A stretch of 12,724 nucleotides of DNA from Sphingomonadales bacterium (lineage in GTDB: Bacteria; Pseudomonadota; Alphaproteobacteria; Sphingomonadales; Sphingomonadaceae), in assembly GCA_027489295.1 (NCBI GenBank), contig JAIYAA010000246.1:1-12724 (forward strand). Reading direction: 5' to 3'. Under the pieces are notes generated by a model, which was not told the origin of the DNA, made no database searches, and saw only the letters and a list, made by a program, of their open reading frames with translations. Of the stretch, positions 1-5,986 are shown one piece after another. A program made the position numbers and the translations under genes. Position 1 is the first letter of the stretch. Every line of letters starts with the position of its first letter.

Positions 1-61
1 GCCCGATGACCCGATCGAGGACGAAGCGCGTGTCGCGCACGGGGGGCGTAAACTGCGGCAT
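1..61 (-). CDS. Acyl-CoA dehydrogenase, N-terminal fragment (runs off the window)
   Basis: Only the first 20 codons are present, reading MPQFTPPVRDTRFVLDRVIG. This opening (M-P-x-[FY]-x-P-P-x-R-D-x-R-F-V-L) is, from family knowledge, typical of the long acyl-CoA dehydrogenases of alphaproteobacterial fatty-acid beta-oxidation operons. Those are FAD enzymes that introduce the trans-2 double bond into acyl-CoA. The ATG lies 10 nt after the stop of the MerR regulator gene. Its ribosome-binding site (GAGGA on the minus strand) overlaps that TGA stop, so the two genes are probably co-transcribed and translationally linked. The rest of the protein lies outside the window, so substrate range and active-site residues cannot be checked. 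Confidence 0.72.
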   Translation of the reverse strand, partial: MPQFTPPVRDTRFVLDRVIG

Positions 62-71
62 TTCAGGTTCC

Positions 72-500
72 TCAGTGCTCGTTGTCTTTGCTTTTGATCA
101 GGTCGACGAACTGCGCGAGCTCGGCGATATGCGCGTCGATGTCGCGCTTCTGCGCTTCCAGATGGGCGATGCGGTCCATGCACCGCTCCAGCGTTACCTG
201 CCGCTGGAGCCGGCGATTGTCCCCCAGATCGTAGAGATCGATCATCTCCTTGATCTCGGCCAGGCTGAACCCGACGCGCTTGCCACGCAGGATCCAGGCA
301 AGCCGAGCGCGGTCGCGGTGCGTGTAGATGCGCTGGGTGCCGCGCCGCTCGGGCGAGATCAGCCCCTCGTCCTCGTAGAAACGCAGTGCGCGGGGTGTGA
401 CGGCGAACTCGGCGCACAGGTCGGAAATCGAAAAGGCGTCCCGGTCCGTACGCGGTTCGATCGGCGCCAGGGCCTCGATCGGAAAGGCAGCAGCGGTCAT
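72..500 (-). CDS. MerR-family transcriptional regulator (LiuR-like)
   Basis: A 142-residue protein. A winged helix-turn-helix of MerR type begins near residue 22 (FSISDLCAEFAVTPRALRFY, then EDEGL and R-x-Y). A dimerisation coiled coil follows at about residues 100-135. No metal-binding cysteine cluster is visible: only C29 and C107 are present. This argues against a metal sensor and fits the acyl-CoA-responsive LiuR-type MerR proteins that control fatty-acid and branched-chain amino-acid breakdown. The acyl-CoA dehydrogenase gene directly downstream supports that role. The first 21 residues are an extra tail ahead of the HTH. The ATG has an AAAGG ribosome site 4 nt upstream. A 16-bp inverted repeat lies upstream and suggests autoregulation. 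The family is certain; the ligand is inferred. Confidence 0.88.
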   Translation of the reverse strand: MTAAAFPIEALAPIEPRTDRDAFSISDLCAEFAVTPRALRFYEDEGLISPERRGTQRIYTHRDRARLAWILRGKRVGFSLAEIKEMIDLYDLGDNRRLQRQVTLERCMDRIAHLEAQKRDIDAHIAELAQFVDLIKSKDNEH

Positions 501-519
501 GCCACCTTTTTAGTTTCCC

Positions 520-535
520 TTTACGTGAACGTCAA
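520..535 (-). promoter_or_regulatory. Putative LiuR-type operator and -35 region upstream of the MerR gene
   Basis: The plus strand reads TTTACGTGAACGTCAA. Two ACGT cores (523-526 and 529-532) are symmetric about 527/528, and the 8-base halves match at 6 of 8 positions as an inverted repeat. From memory, LiuR operators in proteobacteria follow a TTGACGTxxACGTxAA-like pattern, which this fits. On the minus strand the outer half reads TTGACG, a good -35 element. A weak TAAAAA lies 17 nt downstream (512-507), but a start from it would fall almost at the ATG, so the exact promoter is uncertain. Confidence 0.55.
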
Positions 536-545
536 GCGACGCGCG

Positions 546-911
546 CTATTTCTTGGGGCGCGATCCGCCGTTCGATCGGGCGCGGACGATGTCCTCGTGG
601 AGCAGGATCGAACGGGTCTGGAGTTCGGCGGCCTCGGAGTCGGTCAGGCCGTCCTGCGAGAGGCGCTCGGCGATGGCGCTGTTGCCGGTGTCGGCCCGCC
701 GCAGCTGGCGTGCCTCCTGCCGGCTGATCTCGCCGCTCCGCTCGCCGGCGCGAATCTCGCGGCGGGGGCTGCTCGGCTGCGGCGCGATCCGGATGCCACG
801 GCCGGCAAAACTGCCACCGCTGCCGGCGGGGACGGGGCCGCCCCAGATCTGGGCGGATGCAGGCAGCGCAGTGCCCAGTGCAACGGCAGCGGCGAGGATC
901 AGGATGCGCAT
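546..911 (-). CDS. Small secreted protein of unknown function
   Basis: A 121-residue protein with a clear Sec signal peptide. The hydrophobic core spans residues 3-18 and the predicted cleavage is after A-S-A at residue 20. The mature part starts with a Gly/Pro/Ser-rich stretch (about 21-50). A charged helical region follows (about 55-112) with the pattern G-E-I-S-x-x-E-A-x-x-L near 60-70 and D-G-L-T-x-x-E-A near 87-94. That two-part pattern recurs in small periplasmic proteins of sphingomonads and could derive from degenerate EF-hands, but the calcium ligands are incomplete. The open frame extends upstream to 1103. I chose the ATG at 911 because it gives the signal peptide and has a GGGAG ribosome site 7 nt upstream. 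A hairpin (928-945) lies just before that site. No function can be assigned; the likely location is the periplasm. Confidence 0.75.
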   Translation of the reverse strand: MRILILAAAVALGTALPASAQIWGGPVPAGSGGSFAGRGIRIAPQPSSPRREIRAGERSGEISRQEARQLRRADTGNSAIAERLSQDGLTDSEAAELQTRSILLHEDIVRARSNGGSRPKK

Positions 912-927
912 CGGCAGACTCCCACCA

Positions 928-945
928 CGACGGCACGCGCCGTCG
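928..945 (-). other. Perfect 7-bp hairpin upstream of the small secreted protein gene
   Basis: CGACGGC (928-934) pairs with GCCGTCG (939-945) around a 4-base loop. It lies between the lipoprotein stop (980) and the ribosome site of the next gene (919-923), both on the minus strand. There is no T-run after it, so it is not a classical intrinsic terminator. It could partly separate transcription of the two genes, or sit in the 5' leader of the second and influence its translation. Confidence 0.45.
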
Positions 946-979
946 CCTGTCGCGATGCTATCACATTCAGCTGCGCCGT

Positions 980-1477
980 CTATTCGCCGCAGAGCGGGTG
1001 GCCGGCCGGATCGCGCATCGCCCGAGCTTCGCTTGCCGACTCGCCCAGCCGCGCGAACTGCGCCCCGGCGAGCGCCGCGCGACCGGTGCAGAGCCGCGCG
1101 CACGCGCCCGGCACCGCGCCCGGCACCGCCACATGCTCACCGTCATAACGCGCGGTAAAGCGGCAGGCGTCGTCGCTGCCGAGCATCACCAGCAGGCCCT
1201 CCCCCGACCGGCGGACCGATCCGGTCCCGCGGCAGCCATTGCCCTCGCCATAATCGATCACGATGCCGATCCGATGGCCCGTCCCCGCCGGCACGATGCA
1301 CAGCCGATCCGGTCCGCGGGCATAGGCGCCGAGGATGGTCATGTCCTTGGGATCGCGCACCAACCCGCGCTGGACCGCGGCGGTCTCCAGGTCCACCGTC
1401 GCGCCGGGGTTCGGCGCCGACGACGGCCCGCTGCATGCCACCAAGCCCAGCAGCAGCGCGAGGCCCATCTGCCTCAT
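980..1477 (-). CDS. Cysteine-rich lipoprotein of unknown function
   Basis: A 165-residue protein with a lipoprotein signal: [15 protein letters not shown], a hydrophobic core followed by the lipobox L-V-A-C with the lipidated cysteine at 15. The mature part has six further cysteines (60, 82, 105, 126, 130, 163), enough for three disulfides, which fits a periplasm-facing domain. I do not recognise the family. The start ATG (1475-1477) overlaps the hisI stop in an ATGA arrangement, so its translation is probably coupled to hisI. A second ATG three codons in (position 4) is an equally possible start and leaves the lipobox intact. The open frame continues upstream inside hisI, but that part lacks a signal peptide and overlaps a certain gene. 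The association with hisI is by operon only; a role in histidine synthesis is unlikely. Confidence 0.8.
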   Translation of the reverse strand: MRQMGLALLLGLVACSGPSSAPNPGATVDLETAAVQRGLVRDPKDMTILGAYARGPDRLCIVPAGTGHRIGIVIDYGEGNGCRGTGSVRRSGEGLLVMLGSDDACRFTARYDGEHVAVPGAVPGACARLCTGRAALAGAQFARLGESASEARAMRDPAGHPLCGE

Positions 1478-1836
1478 GCGTCGCGTACCAGCGCTCCGTT
1501 CTCGATGCGGCGGTAGAAGCAGCTCGGCGCGCCGGTGTGGCAGGCGGGGCCGTGCGGCTCGACGCGCAGCCACAGCGCATCCTGGTCGCAATCGATCCGC
1601 GCCTCCACCACATGGAGAAAATGGCCCGAGGTCTCTCCCTTGGTCCACAACCGGCCCCGGCTCCGCGACCAGAAGGTGGCCTTGCCAGTCTCCAGCGTCA
1701 CCGCCAGCGCCTCGGCATTCATATGCGCGAGCATCAGCACCTCGCCGGTGGTGGCGTGGGTGGCAACGGCGGTGATCAGGCCGTTGGCGTCGTATTTCGG
1801 GTCGAGCGTGGCGCCCGTTTCGCGGTTGTCGGTCAC
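1474..1836 (-). CDS. hisI: Phosphoribosyl-AMP cyclohydrolase (histidine biosynthesis)
   Basis: A 120-residue monofunctional enzyme, the usual length for HisI without the HisE pyrophosphohydrolase domain. It opens the adenine ring of phosphoribosyl-AMP in the third step of histidine synthesis, in the cytoplasm. The family signatures are all present: [18 protein letters not shown] near 55-72, the magnesium site D-C-D-x-D at 82-86, and [15 protein letters not shown] at 97-110. The three zinc cysteines are C83, C99 and C106. The start is a GTG; the reading frame stays open upstream to a TAG near 1897 with no better start, and the ribosome site is weak. The other his genes are not in the window, so hisI sits apart from the main his cluster. 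It shares an operon with the downstream lipoprotein gene through an ATGA overlap. Confidence 0.96.
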   Translation of the reverse strand: MTDNRETGATLDPKYDANGLITAVATHATTGEVLMLAHMNAEALAVTLETGKATFWSRSRGRLWTKGETSGHFLHVVEARIDCDQDALWLRVEPHGPACHTGAPSCFYRRIENGALVRDA

Positions 1837-1880
1837 CGCGCGGATGTAGACCAGCGATGGCGCCTCGTCATCTCCCGACG

Positions 1881-1901
1881 CTTGATCGGTTGCCTATCAA
1901 G
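1881..1901. other. Inverted repeat in the divergent promoter region
   Basis: CTTGAT (1881-1886) and ATCAAG (1896-1901) form a 6-bp inverted repeat with a 9-base gap. It lies in the 88-bp region between the divergent starts of hisI (1836) and the ChaN/EreA-like gene (1925). Its symmetry and position fit an operator, but a repeat this short can arise by chance. I see no clear -35/-10 pair for either gene here. Confidence 0.25.
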
Positions 1902-1924
1902 AAAAGACGTGCAAGCCTTCGCGC

Positions 1925-2842
1925 ATGAGCTTTCTTGCCGCATTGCTTCTCGCCTTCGGCCCAGCACTATCGGCCGACGCCGCCCGTCCCTGCACGTTGC
2001 CGGAAGGCTGGCAAGCGGTGGAGGCACGAAAGCCGCGGTTCGTGATCTTCGGCGAAACGCATGGCAGCGTTGAATCCCCTGCTTTCGTCGGCGAGGTTGC
2101 CTGCGGGCTTCTTGCCGGCGGCAAGCGGATATTGCTGGGGATCGAGTTCGACGCGCATCTGAACGACCAGCTGCGCGCGGCTTGGCAACTGCCCGATGCG
2201 GCGTTTCGCGAACAGCTGCCGACGATCGGCTGGGCCGGCCGTGCCGACGGCGTTGCCAGCCGCGCGATGTTCGACCTGCTGCTGCGGCTGCATGCCCTCA
2301 AGGCAAAGGGAGCCGCGATCGACATCGTCGCCTTCAACGGCGCGCGCGATCGCGCCCAGCAGCTCCGCTTCGAGACGCTCCCTGGGCAGGGCCCGCACGA
2401 GGCGGCGCAGGCCGAGAACATCGCGAACGCGGCCAAGGCCGCCTCCTATGATCTGGTCCTGGTCCTCGTCGGGCAATTCCACGCGCGCCAGCTGCCGGTT
2501 GGCCAAGGGCCTGACCGGTTCGAACCGATGGCATTGCGGCTGGCACCCGCCGGGCGCGTGGTAAGCCTGCAGTTGCGTCAGGCAGGCGGCACGATCTGGG
2601 GCTGCCAGCTGAAGCCGGGCCTGCAATTAGGCCCCGGCGACGCCATTCCGGCGGACGCCATCGAGTGCGTCGAGCATGCGATCAAGGGCGAGGACGACCT
2701 GCACCGCGCGCCCTTCCTGCACCTCGGGACCGAGGCCGATTCGACCCGAACCGGCTATGACGGCTTTTTCTGGGTGGGCGCCCTGCACGCGTCCCCGCCC
2801 TTGATCCCGCAAGCACCCGCGGGTCAATCCCCGCCCAGATAG
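1925..2842 (+). CDS. Secreted ChaN/EreA-like (Tiki-superfamily-like) protein
   Basis: A 305-residue protein with a probable signal peptide (hydrophobic residues 2-15, likely cleaved near A-D-A at 17-19). The mature part begins V-I-F-G-E-T-H-G (residues 40-47), followed by a glutamate after a beta-strand (L-L-G-I-E-F, E74) and by V-G-Q-F-H-A at 182-187. A G-E-x-H near the N-terminus plus a later G-x-x-H-A is the arrangement of the ChaN/EreA/TraB-Tiki group. That group includes haem-binding lipoproteins, erythromycin-esterase-like hydrolases and metalloproteases. The C-terminal part has a G-Y-D-G-F-F-W motif (277-283) followed by a loose Pro-rich tail. There is no lipobox. Substrate, metal and activity cannot be told. 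It diverges from hisI and converges with the DUF7218 gene, so it is probably a single-gene transcript. The ATG at 1925 is the only start that gives a signal peptide. Confidence 0.7.
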   Translation: MSFLAALLLAFGPALSADAARPCTLPEGWQAVEARKPRFVIFGETHGSVESPAFVGEVACGLLAGGKRILLGIEFDAHLNDQLRAAWQLPDAAFREQLPTIGWAGRADGVASRAMFDLLLRLHALKAKGAAIDIVAFNGARDRAQQLRFETLPGQGPHEAAQAENIANAAKAASYDLVLVLVGQFHARQLPVGQGPDRFEPMALRLAPAGRVVSLQLRQAGGTIWGCQLKPGLQLGPGDAIPADAIECVEHAIKGEDDLHRAPFLHLGTEADSTRTGYDGFFWVGALHASPPLIPQAPAGQSPPR

Positions 2843-2868
2843 GGCGGCGCCAGGCATTAGAGCGCGCC

Positions 2869-3117
2869 TCAATGCGCCCGGATCGCCTTCACCAGCGCCG
2901 CCTTGGTCATCGTCGAACGGCCCTCGATCCCGATCTTCTTGGCCTCCTCGTACAACGCAGCCTTGCTGCGATCCTCGAGCCGGCCGCCGCCCGAATCGAG
3001 GCTGCCGTTCGCTGCGGCATTGGCGATGCGCGCCGCCTTCTCCTGCGAGGCACCCTCGCCCCGCAATTTTTCGTACAAGGCGTCGTTCTTGATCTGCGAA
3101 CCATGGTCCTTGGCCAT
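2869..3117 (-). CDS. DUF7218 / Rho N-terminal-like small protein
   Basis: An 82-residue, highly charged protein. Residues 3-35 (K-D-H-G-S-Q-I-K-N-D to A-A-R-I-A-N) match the KDxGxxIKNDxxYExLRxxGxSxExAARIAN pattern I know from the DUF7218 family. Residues 55-80 (LYEEAKKIGIEGRSTMTKAA) look like a Rho-N/SAP-type helix-extended loop-helix, a fold that binds nucleic acids. Pairing the two suggests a small DNA- or RNA-binding protein, but this is inference. Other members are often annotated as Rho termination factor N-terminal domain proteins. I chose the ATG at 3117, which has a GGGAG site 7 nt upstream, over the longer frame to 3195, whose extra residues do not belong to the domain. It is transcribed divergently from purF with a 134-bp gap. 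Confidence 0.82.
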   Translation of the reverse strand: MAKDHGSQIKNDALYEKLRGEGASQEKAARIANAAANGSLDSGGGRLEDRSKAALYEEAKKIGIEGRSTMTKAALVKAIRAH

Positions 3118-3188
3118 GCGTCGTCTCCCAGTTGCCAAGGGCTTAACCGGCAAAATGGGTAAACGGTCCTTTTCCCTGTGACAGACCG

Positions 3189-3217
3189 GAGACAAAGCGG
3201 GACGAAGGGCCTATATG
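3189..3217 (+). promoter_or_regulatory. Putative purF promoter
   Basis: GAGACA (3189-3194, four of six matches to TTGACA) and TATATG (3212-3217) are separated by 17 bases. The start would be near 3224, giving a leader of about 28 nt before the purF ATG. CTATATGG-type -10 regions are common in this kind of genome, but the -35 is weak. No purine operator or riboswitch is visible. Confidence 0.4.
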
Positions 3218-3251
3218 GCCGCTCAACCGTTGCCGTTCCCCCCGAGGGCCA

Positions 3252-4715
3252 ATGCTTACCACACACCCGTTCGATGACGACAAGCTGCGCGAAGAGTGCG
3301 GCATTTTCGGCGTTTCCAACAGCGAAGGCGCGGCCGCGATGGTCGCGCTGGGGCTGCACGCACTCCAGCACCGCGGCCAGGAGGCCGCCGGCATCACCAG
3401 CTGGGATGGGCATCAGTTTCACTCCCACCGGGCGATGGGCCATGTCGCCGGCAATTTCGACCGCGACGACGTGATCCGGGCGCTGCCCGGCCTCGGCGCC
3501 TGCGGCCATGTCCGCTACGCGACCACCGGCGGCTCGGCGATCCGCAACGTCCAGCCACTCTATGCCGAGCTGGCCAGCGGTGGCTTCGCGATCGCGCATA
3601 ACGGCAACATCTCCAACGCGATGCGGCTGCGGCGCGATCTCGTCCGACGCGGCGCGATCTTCCAGTCGACCTCGGATACCGAGGTGATCATCCACCTCGT
3701 CGCCACCTCGCAGTATCGCACGCTGATCGACCGCTTCATCGATGCGCTCAAGCAGGTCGAGGGCGCCTATTCGCTGATCGTGATGACGCCCGAGGGCATG
3801 ATCGCCTGCCGCGATCCGCTGGGCATCCGTCCGTTGGTGATGGGCCGTCAGGGCGAGTCGGTGGTCTTCGCCTCCGAAACCGTCGCGCTCGACGTGTGCG
3901 ACGCCGAATATGTCCGCGACGTCGAGCCGGGCGAGCTGGTGATCGTCAAGGCCAATGGCGAGATCAGCAGCCACAAGCCGTTCGCGCCCCAGGCCGCCCG
4001 CCCCTGCATCTTCGAATATGTCTATTTCTCGCGGCCCGATTCGATCAGTGACAGCCGCTCGGTCTATTCGGTGCGCAAGGCGATCGGCGCGCAGCTGGCG
4101 ATCGAATCGCCGGTCGAGGCCGACCTGGTCGTGCCGGTGCCCGATTCGGGCGTGCCGGCGGCGATCGGCTATGCCCAGCAATCGGGCATTCCGTTCGAGC
4201 TCGGCATCATCCGCTCGCACTATGTCGGCCGCACCTTCATCCAGCCGGGCGACAAGGTCCGCCACCTCGGCGTCAAGCTGAAGCACAACGCCAATCGCGA
4301 GCTGATCGCCGGCAAGCGAATCGTGCTGATCGACGATTCGATCGTGCGCGGTACCACCAGCCTCAAGATCGTGCAGATGATGCACGACGCCGGCGCGAAG
4401 GAGGTGCACATGCGCATCGCCTCGCCGCCGACGCGCCACAGCTGCTTCTACGGTGTCGACACACCGGAACGCGCCAAGCTGCTGGCGGCCAAGCTGGACG
4501 TGGACGGCATGACCGATTTCATCCACGCCGACAGTCTGGCCTTCGTCTCGATCGACGGCCTGTACAAGGCGCTGGGCGAAGCCCGCCGCGCCGATATCCA
4601 CCCGAAATATTGCGACGCCTGCTTCACCGGCGACTATCCGACGACGCTGACCGACCAGGACGAGCTGGCCCCGCCGCCGGACCAGCTGGCGCTGCTCGCC
4701 GAGAAGGTCGGCTGA
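3252..4715 (+). CDS. purF: Amidophosphoribosyltransferase (purine biosynthesis)
   Basis: A 487-residue enzyme for the first committed step of purine synthesis: PRPP plus glutamine gives phosphoribosylamine. A 15-residue propeptide precedes the nucleophile Cys16 (E-E-C-G-I-F-G), which becomes the N-terminus after self-cleavage. The Ntn glutaminase domain (16 to about 245) contains HRGQEAAGI (40-48), GHVRYATTG (85-93) and HNGNISN (116-122). The phosphoribosyltransferase domain carries the PRPP loop VLIDDSIVRGTTS (358-370). Four cysteines at the positions expected for the iron-sulfur cluster of the Bacillus-type enzyme are present: C252 in PCIFEYVYF, C398 in HSCFYG, and C454/C457 in CDAC. It is therefore probably an oxygen-sensitive [4Fe-4S] form. 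A GAGGG site lies 3 nt before the ATG. The next gene starts 4 nt after the stop, indicating an operon. Confidence 0.97.
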   Translation: MLTTHPFDDDKLREECGIFGVSNSEGAAAMVALGLHALQHRGQEAAGITSWDGHQFHSHRAMGHVAGNFDRDDVIRALPGLGACGHVRYATTGGSAIRNVQPLYAELASGGFAIAHNGNISNAMRLRRDLVRRGAIFQSTSDTEVIIHLVATSQYRTLIDRFIDALKQVEGAYSLIVMTPEGMIACRDPLGIRPLVMGRQGESVVFASETVALDVCDAEYVRDVEPGELVIVKANGEISSHKPFAPQAARPCIFEYVYFSRPDSISDSRSVYSVRKAIGAQLAIESPVEADLVVPVPDSGVPAAIGYAQQSGIPFELGIIRSHYVGRTFIQPGDKVRHLGVKLKHNANRELIAGKRIVLIDDSIVRGTTSLKIVQMMHDAGAKEVHMRIASPPTRHSCFYGVDTPERAKLLAAKLDVDGMTDFIHADSLAFVSIDGLYKALGEARRADIHPKYCDACFTGDYPTTLTDQDELAPPPDQLALLAEKVG

Positions 4716-4719
4716 CCCG

Positions 4720-5430
4720 GTGAGCGACGGTCCGCTGGCGGGACAGACCGCCCTCGTCACCGGCGCGAGCCGCGGGATCGGCGCGGCGACGGCGATCGCG
4801 CTGGGCGCAGTCGGTGCCCATGTCGTCCTCACCGCCCGCACTGCGGGCGGGCTTGAGGAAGTGGAGGACGCGATCTTCCAGGCGGGCGGCAGCGCGACCA
4901 TCGCGCCGCTCGACCTGGCCGACCACGACGCGATCGGCCGCCTCGCCGGCGCGATTGCCGAACGCTGGCCGACGCTCGACATGCTCGTGCTCAATGCCGG
5001 CATGCTGGGCACGCTGAGCGCGGTGAATGCGATCGATTTCGCGGAATTCGGCAAGGTGCTGGCCCTCAATGTCAGTGCGCAGGGTGCGATGCTGGCGGCG
5101 TTCGATCCGATGCTGCGCCGGGCCCCTGCCGCGCGGGTGCTGGGCATCACCTCCAGCGTCGGCCGCACCCCTCGCGCCTATTGGGGCGTGTACGGTGCCT
5201 CCAAGGCGGCGTTCGAAACCCTGCTGCTCAGCTATGGGCAGGAGCTGGAGAATGTCAGCCAGGTCCGGGTCGGCATCGTCGATCCCGGTGCCACCCGCAC
5301 CAAGATGCGCGCCCGCGCCTTTCCGGGCGAGGACCCGGCAACGGTCAAGGCCCCAGAGGTCGTCGCCGATCGCATCGTCGCGCTGATGACCGGCGGGTTC
5401 GAACGCGGCCATTTCGAGCGGGTCGGCTGA
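4720..5430 (+). CDS. SDR-family NAD(P)-dependent oxidoreductase
   Basis: A 236-residue classical short-chain dehydrogenase/reductase. The nucleotide-binding Rossmann motif TGASRGIG is at 14-21, NAG at 92-94 and the conserved Asn at 117. The catalytic serine is in I-T-S-S-V (145/146) and Y158-G-A-S-K162 forms the active-site Tyr/Lys pair. The R at 40 after the second strand (LTAR) suggests a preference for NADP(H), but this is only a guess. The substrate is unknown. The start is a GTG 4 nt after the purF stop, so the two genes are almost certainly co-transcribed; no link of the SDR to purine synthesis follows from that. It ends 4 bp from the converging EF-hand gene, with no terminator hairpin in between. 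Confidence 0.93.
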   Translation: MSDGPLAGQTALVTGASRGIGAATAIALGAVGAHVVLTARTAGGLEEVEDAIFQAGGSATIAPLDLADHDAIGRLAGAIAERWPTLDMLVLNAGMLGTLSAVNAIDFAEFGKVLALNVSAQGAMLAAFDPMLRRAPAARVLGITSSVGRTPRAYWGVYGASKAAFETLLLSYGQELENVSQVRVGIVDPGATRTKMRARAFPGEDPATVKAPEVVADRIVALMTGGFERGHFERVG

Positions 5431-5434
5431 ACGC

Positions 5435-5929
5435 CTAATTCTCCTCGTCGTCGCTCTTGGCGACGGGCGGTGGTGTGGCCGGTGCCGCCTTGCCGCAGGC
5501 GCAATGCGCCGAAGGCGGCCGGCGTTTCGGCGCCGTCGTCACGAACTCGGCGCGCGTGAGCGTTCCGGACTTGTCGCCATCCGCGCCGTTGAACTTGGCG
5601 ATCGACTTGACCGCCCATTCCTCGAAGCTCAGCTTCCCGTCGCCATTGACGTCGAGCCTCGCGAACGCCTTGCGGCGGGACTCGAAATACTCGTCCCGAC
5701 TGACCGCGTCGTTGCGGTCCTTGTCATATCGGTCGAAGCGCTTCTGCTCGCGGGTCTTTGCGTCTGCCTCGGGCGCGGCATCGGGCAGCGGTGTCGCGGC
5801 ACTGGCGTTGCCGGGCATGGCAGGAAGCACCGCAGCAAGCGGTGTTCGAACCGGCCCGCGCTGGAACAGCAACAATCCTCCGAACGCCAATAACAGCGCC
5901 GCGCCGGCGCCCACCGCATATCGCCACAT
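5435..5929 (-). CDS. Membrane-anchored EF-hand calcium-binding protein
   Basis: A 164-residue protein with one N-terminal hydrophobic segment (MWRYAVGAGA, residues 5-22), either an anchor or an uncleaved signal. An Ala/Pro linker (about 28-57) precedes three EF-hand loops: D69-x-D-x-N-x-A (ending E80), D93-V-N-G-D-G-K-L-S-F-E-E104, and D117-G-D-K-S-G-T-L-T-R-A-E128. Loop 2 is the best match to consensus. The tail has H-C-A-C-G (142-146) and ends in an acidic run. The protein probably faces the periplasm and binds calcium. I chose the start at 5929 because a GGAGG site lies 6 nt before it; an upstream ATG (5956) would add nine residues ahead of the hydrophobic segment. It is 57 bp downstream of the synthase-like gene on the same strand and may share its transcript. 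Confidence 0.85.
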   Translation of the reverse strand: MWRYAVGAGAALLLAFGGLLLFQRGPVRTPLAAVLPAMPGNASAATPLPDAAPEADAKTREQKRFDRYDKDRNDAVSRDEYFESRRKAFARLDVNGDGKLSFEEWAVKSIAKFNGADGDKSGTLTRAEFVTTAPKRRPPSAHCACGKAAPATPPPVAKSDDEEN

Positions 5930-5986
5930 GCAAGCCTCCCCCGAAGCCGTCGGCAAGCTATACCTTCAGGAGCGCGCAGCCAAGCG

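Noticed and set aside
912..1103. 64-residue N-terminal extension of the small secreted protein
   Set aside because: It would bury the signal peptide and overlap the lipoprotein gene; the ATG at 911 has a GGGAG site.
2843..2868. Possible terminator between the converging ChaN/EreA-like and DUF7218 genes
   Set aside because: Only scattered GC-rich complementarity is present, with no stem longer than about 4 bp and no T-run.
2907..5168. A 753-codon open frame on the minus strand opposite purF, the SDR gene and the DUF7218 gene
   Set aside because: It lies antisense to three well-supported genes and is rich in Arg, Ala, Asp and His with no recognisable domain. Long antisense frames arise readily when sense genes have GC-rich third positions.
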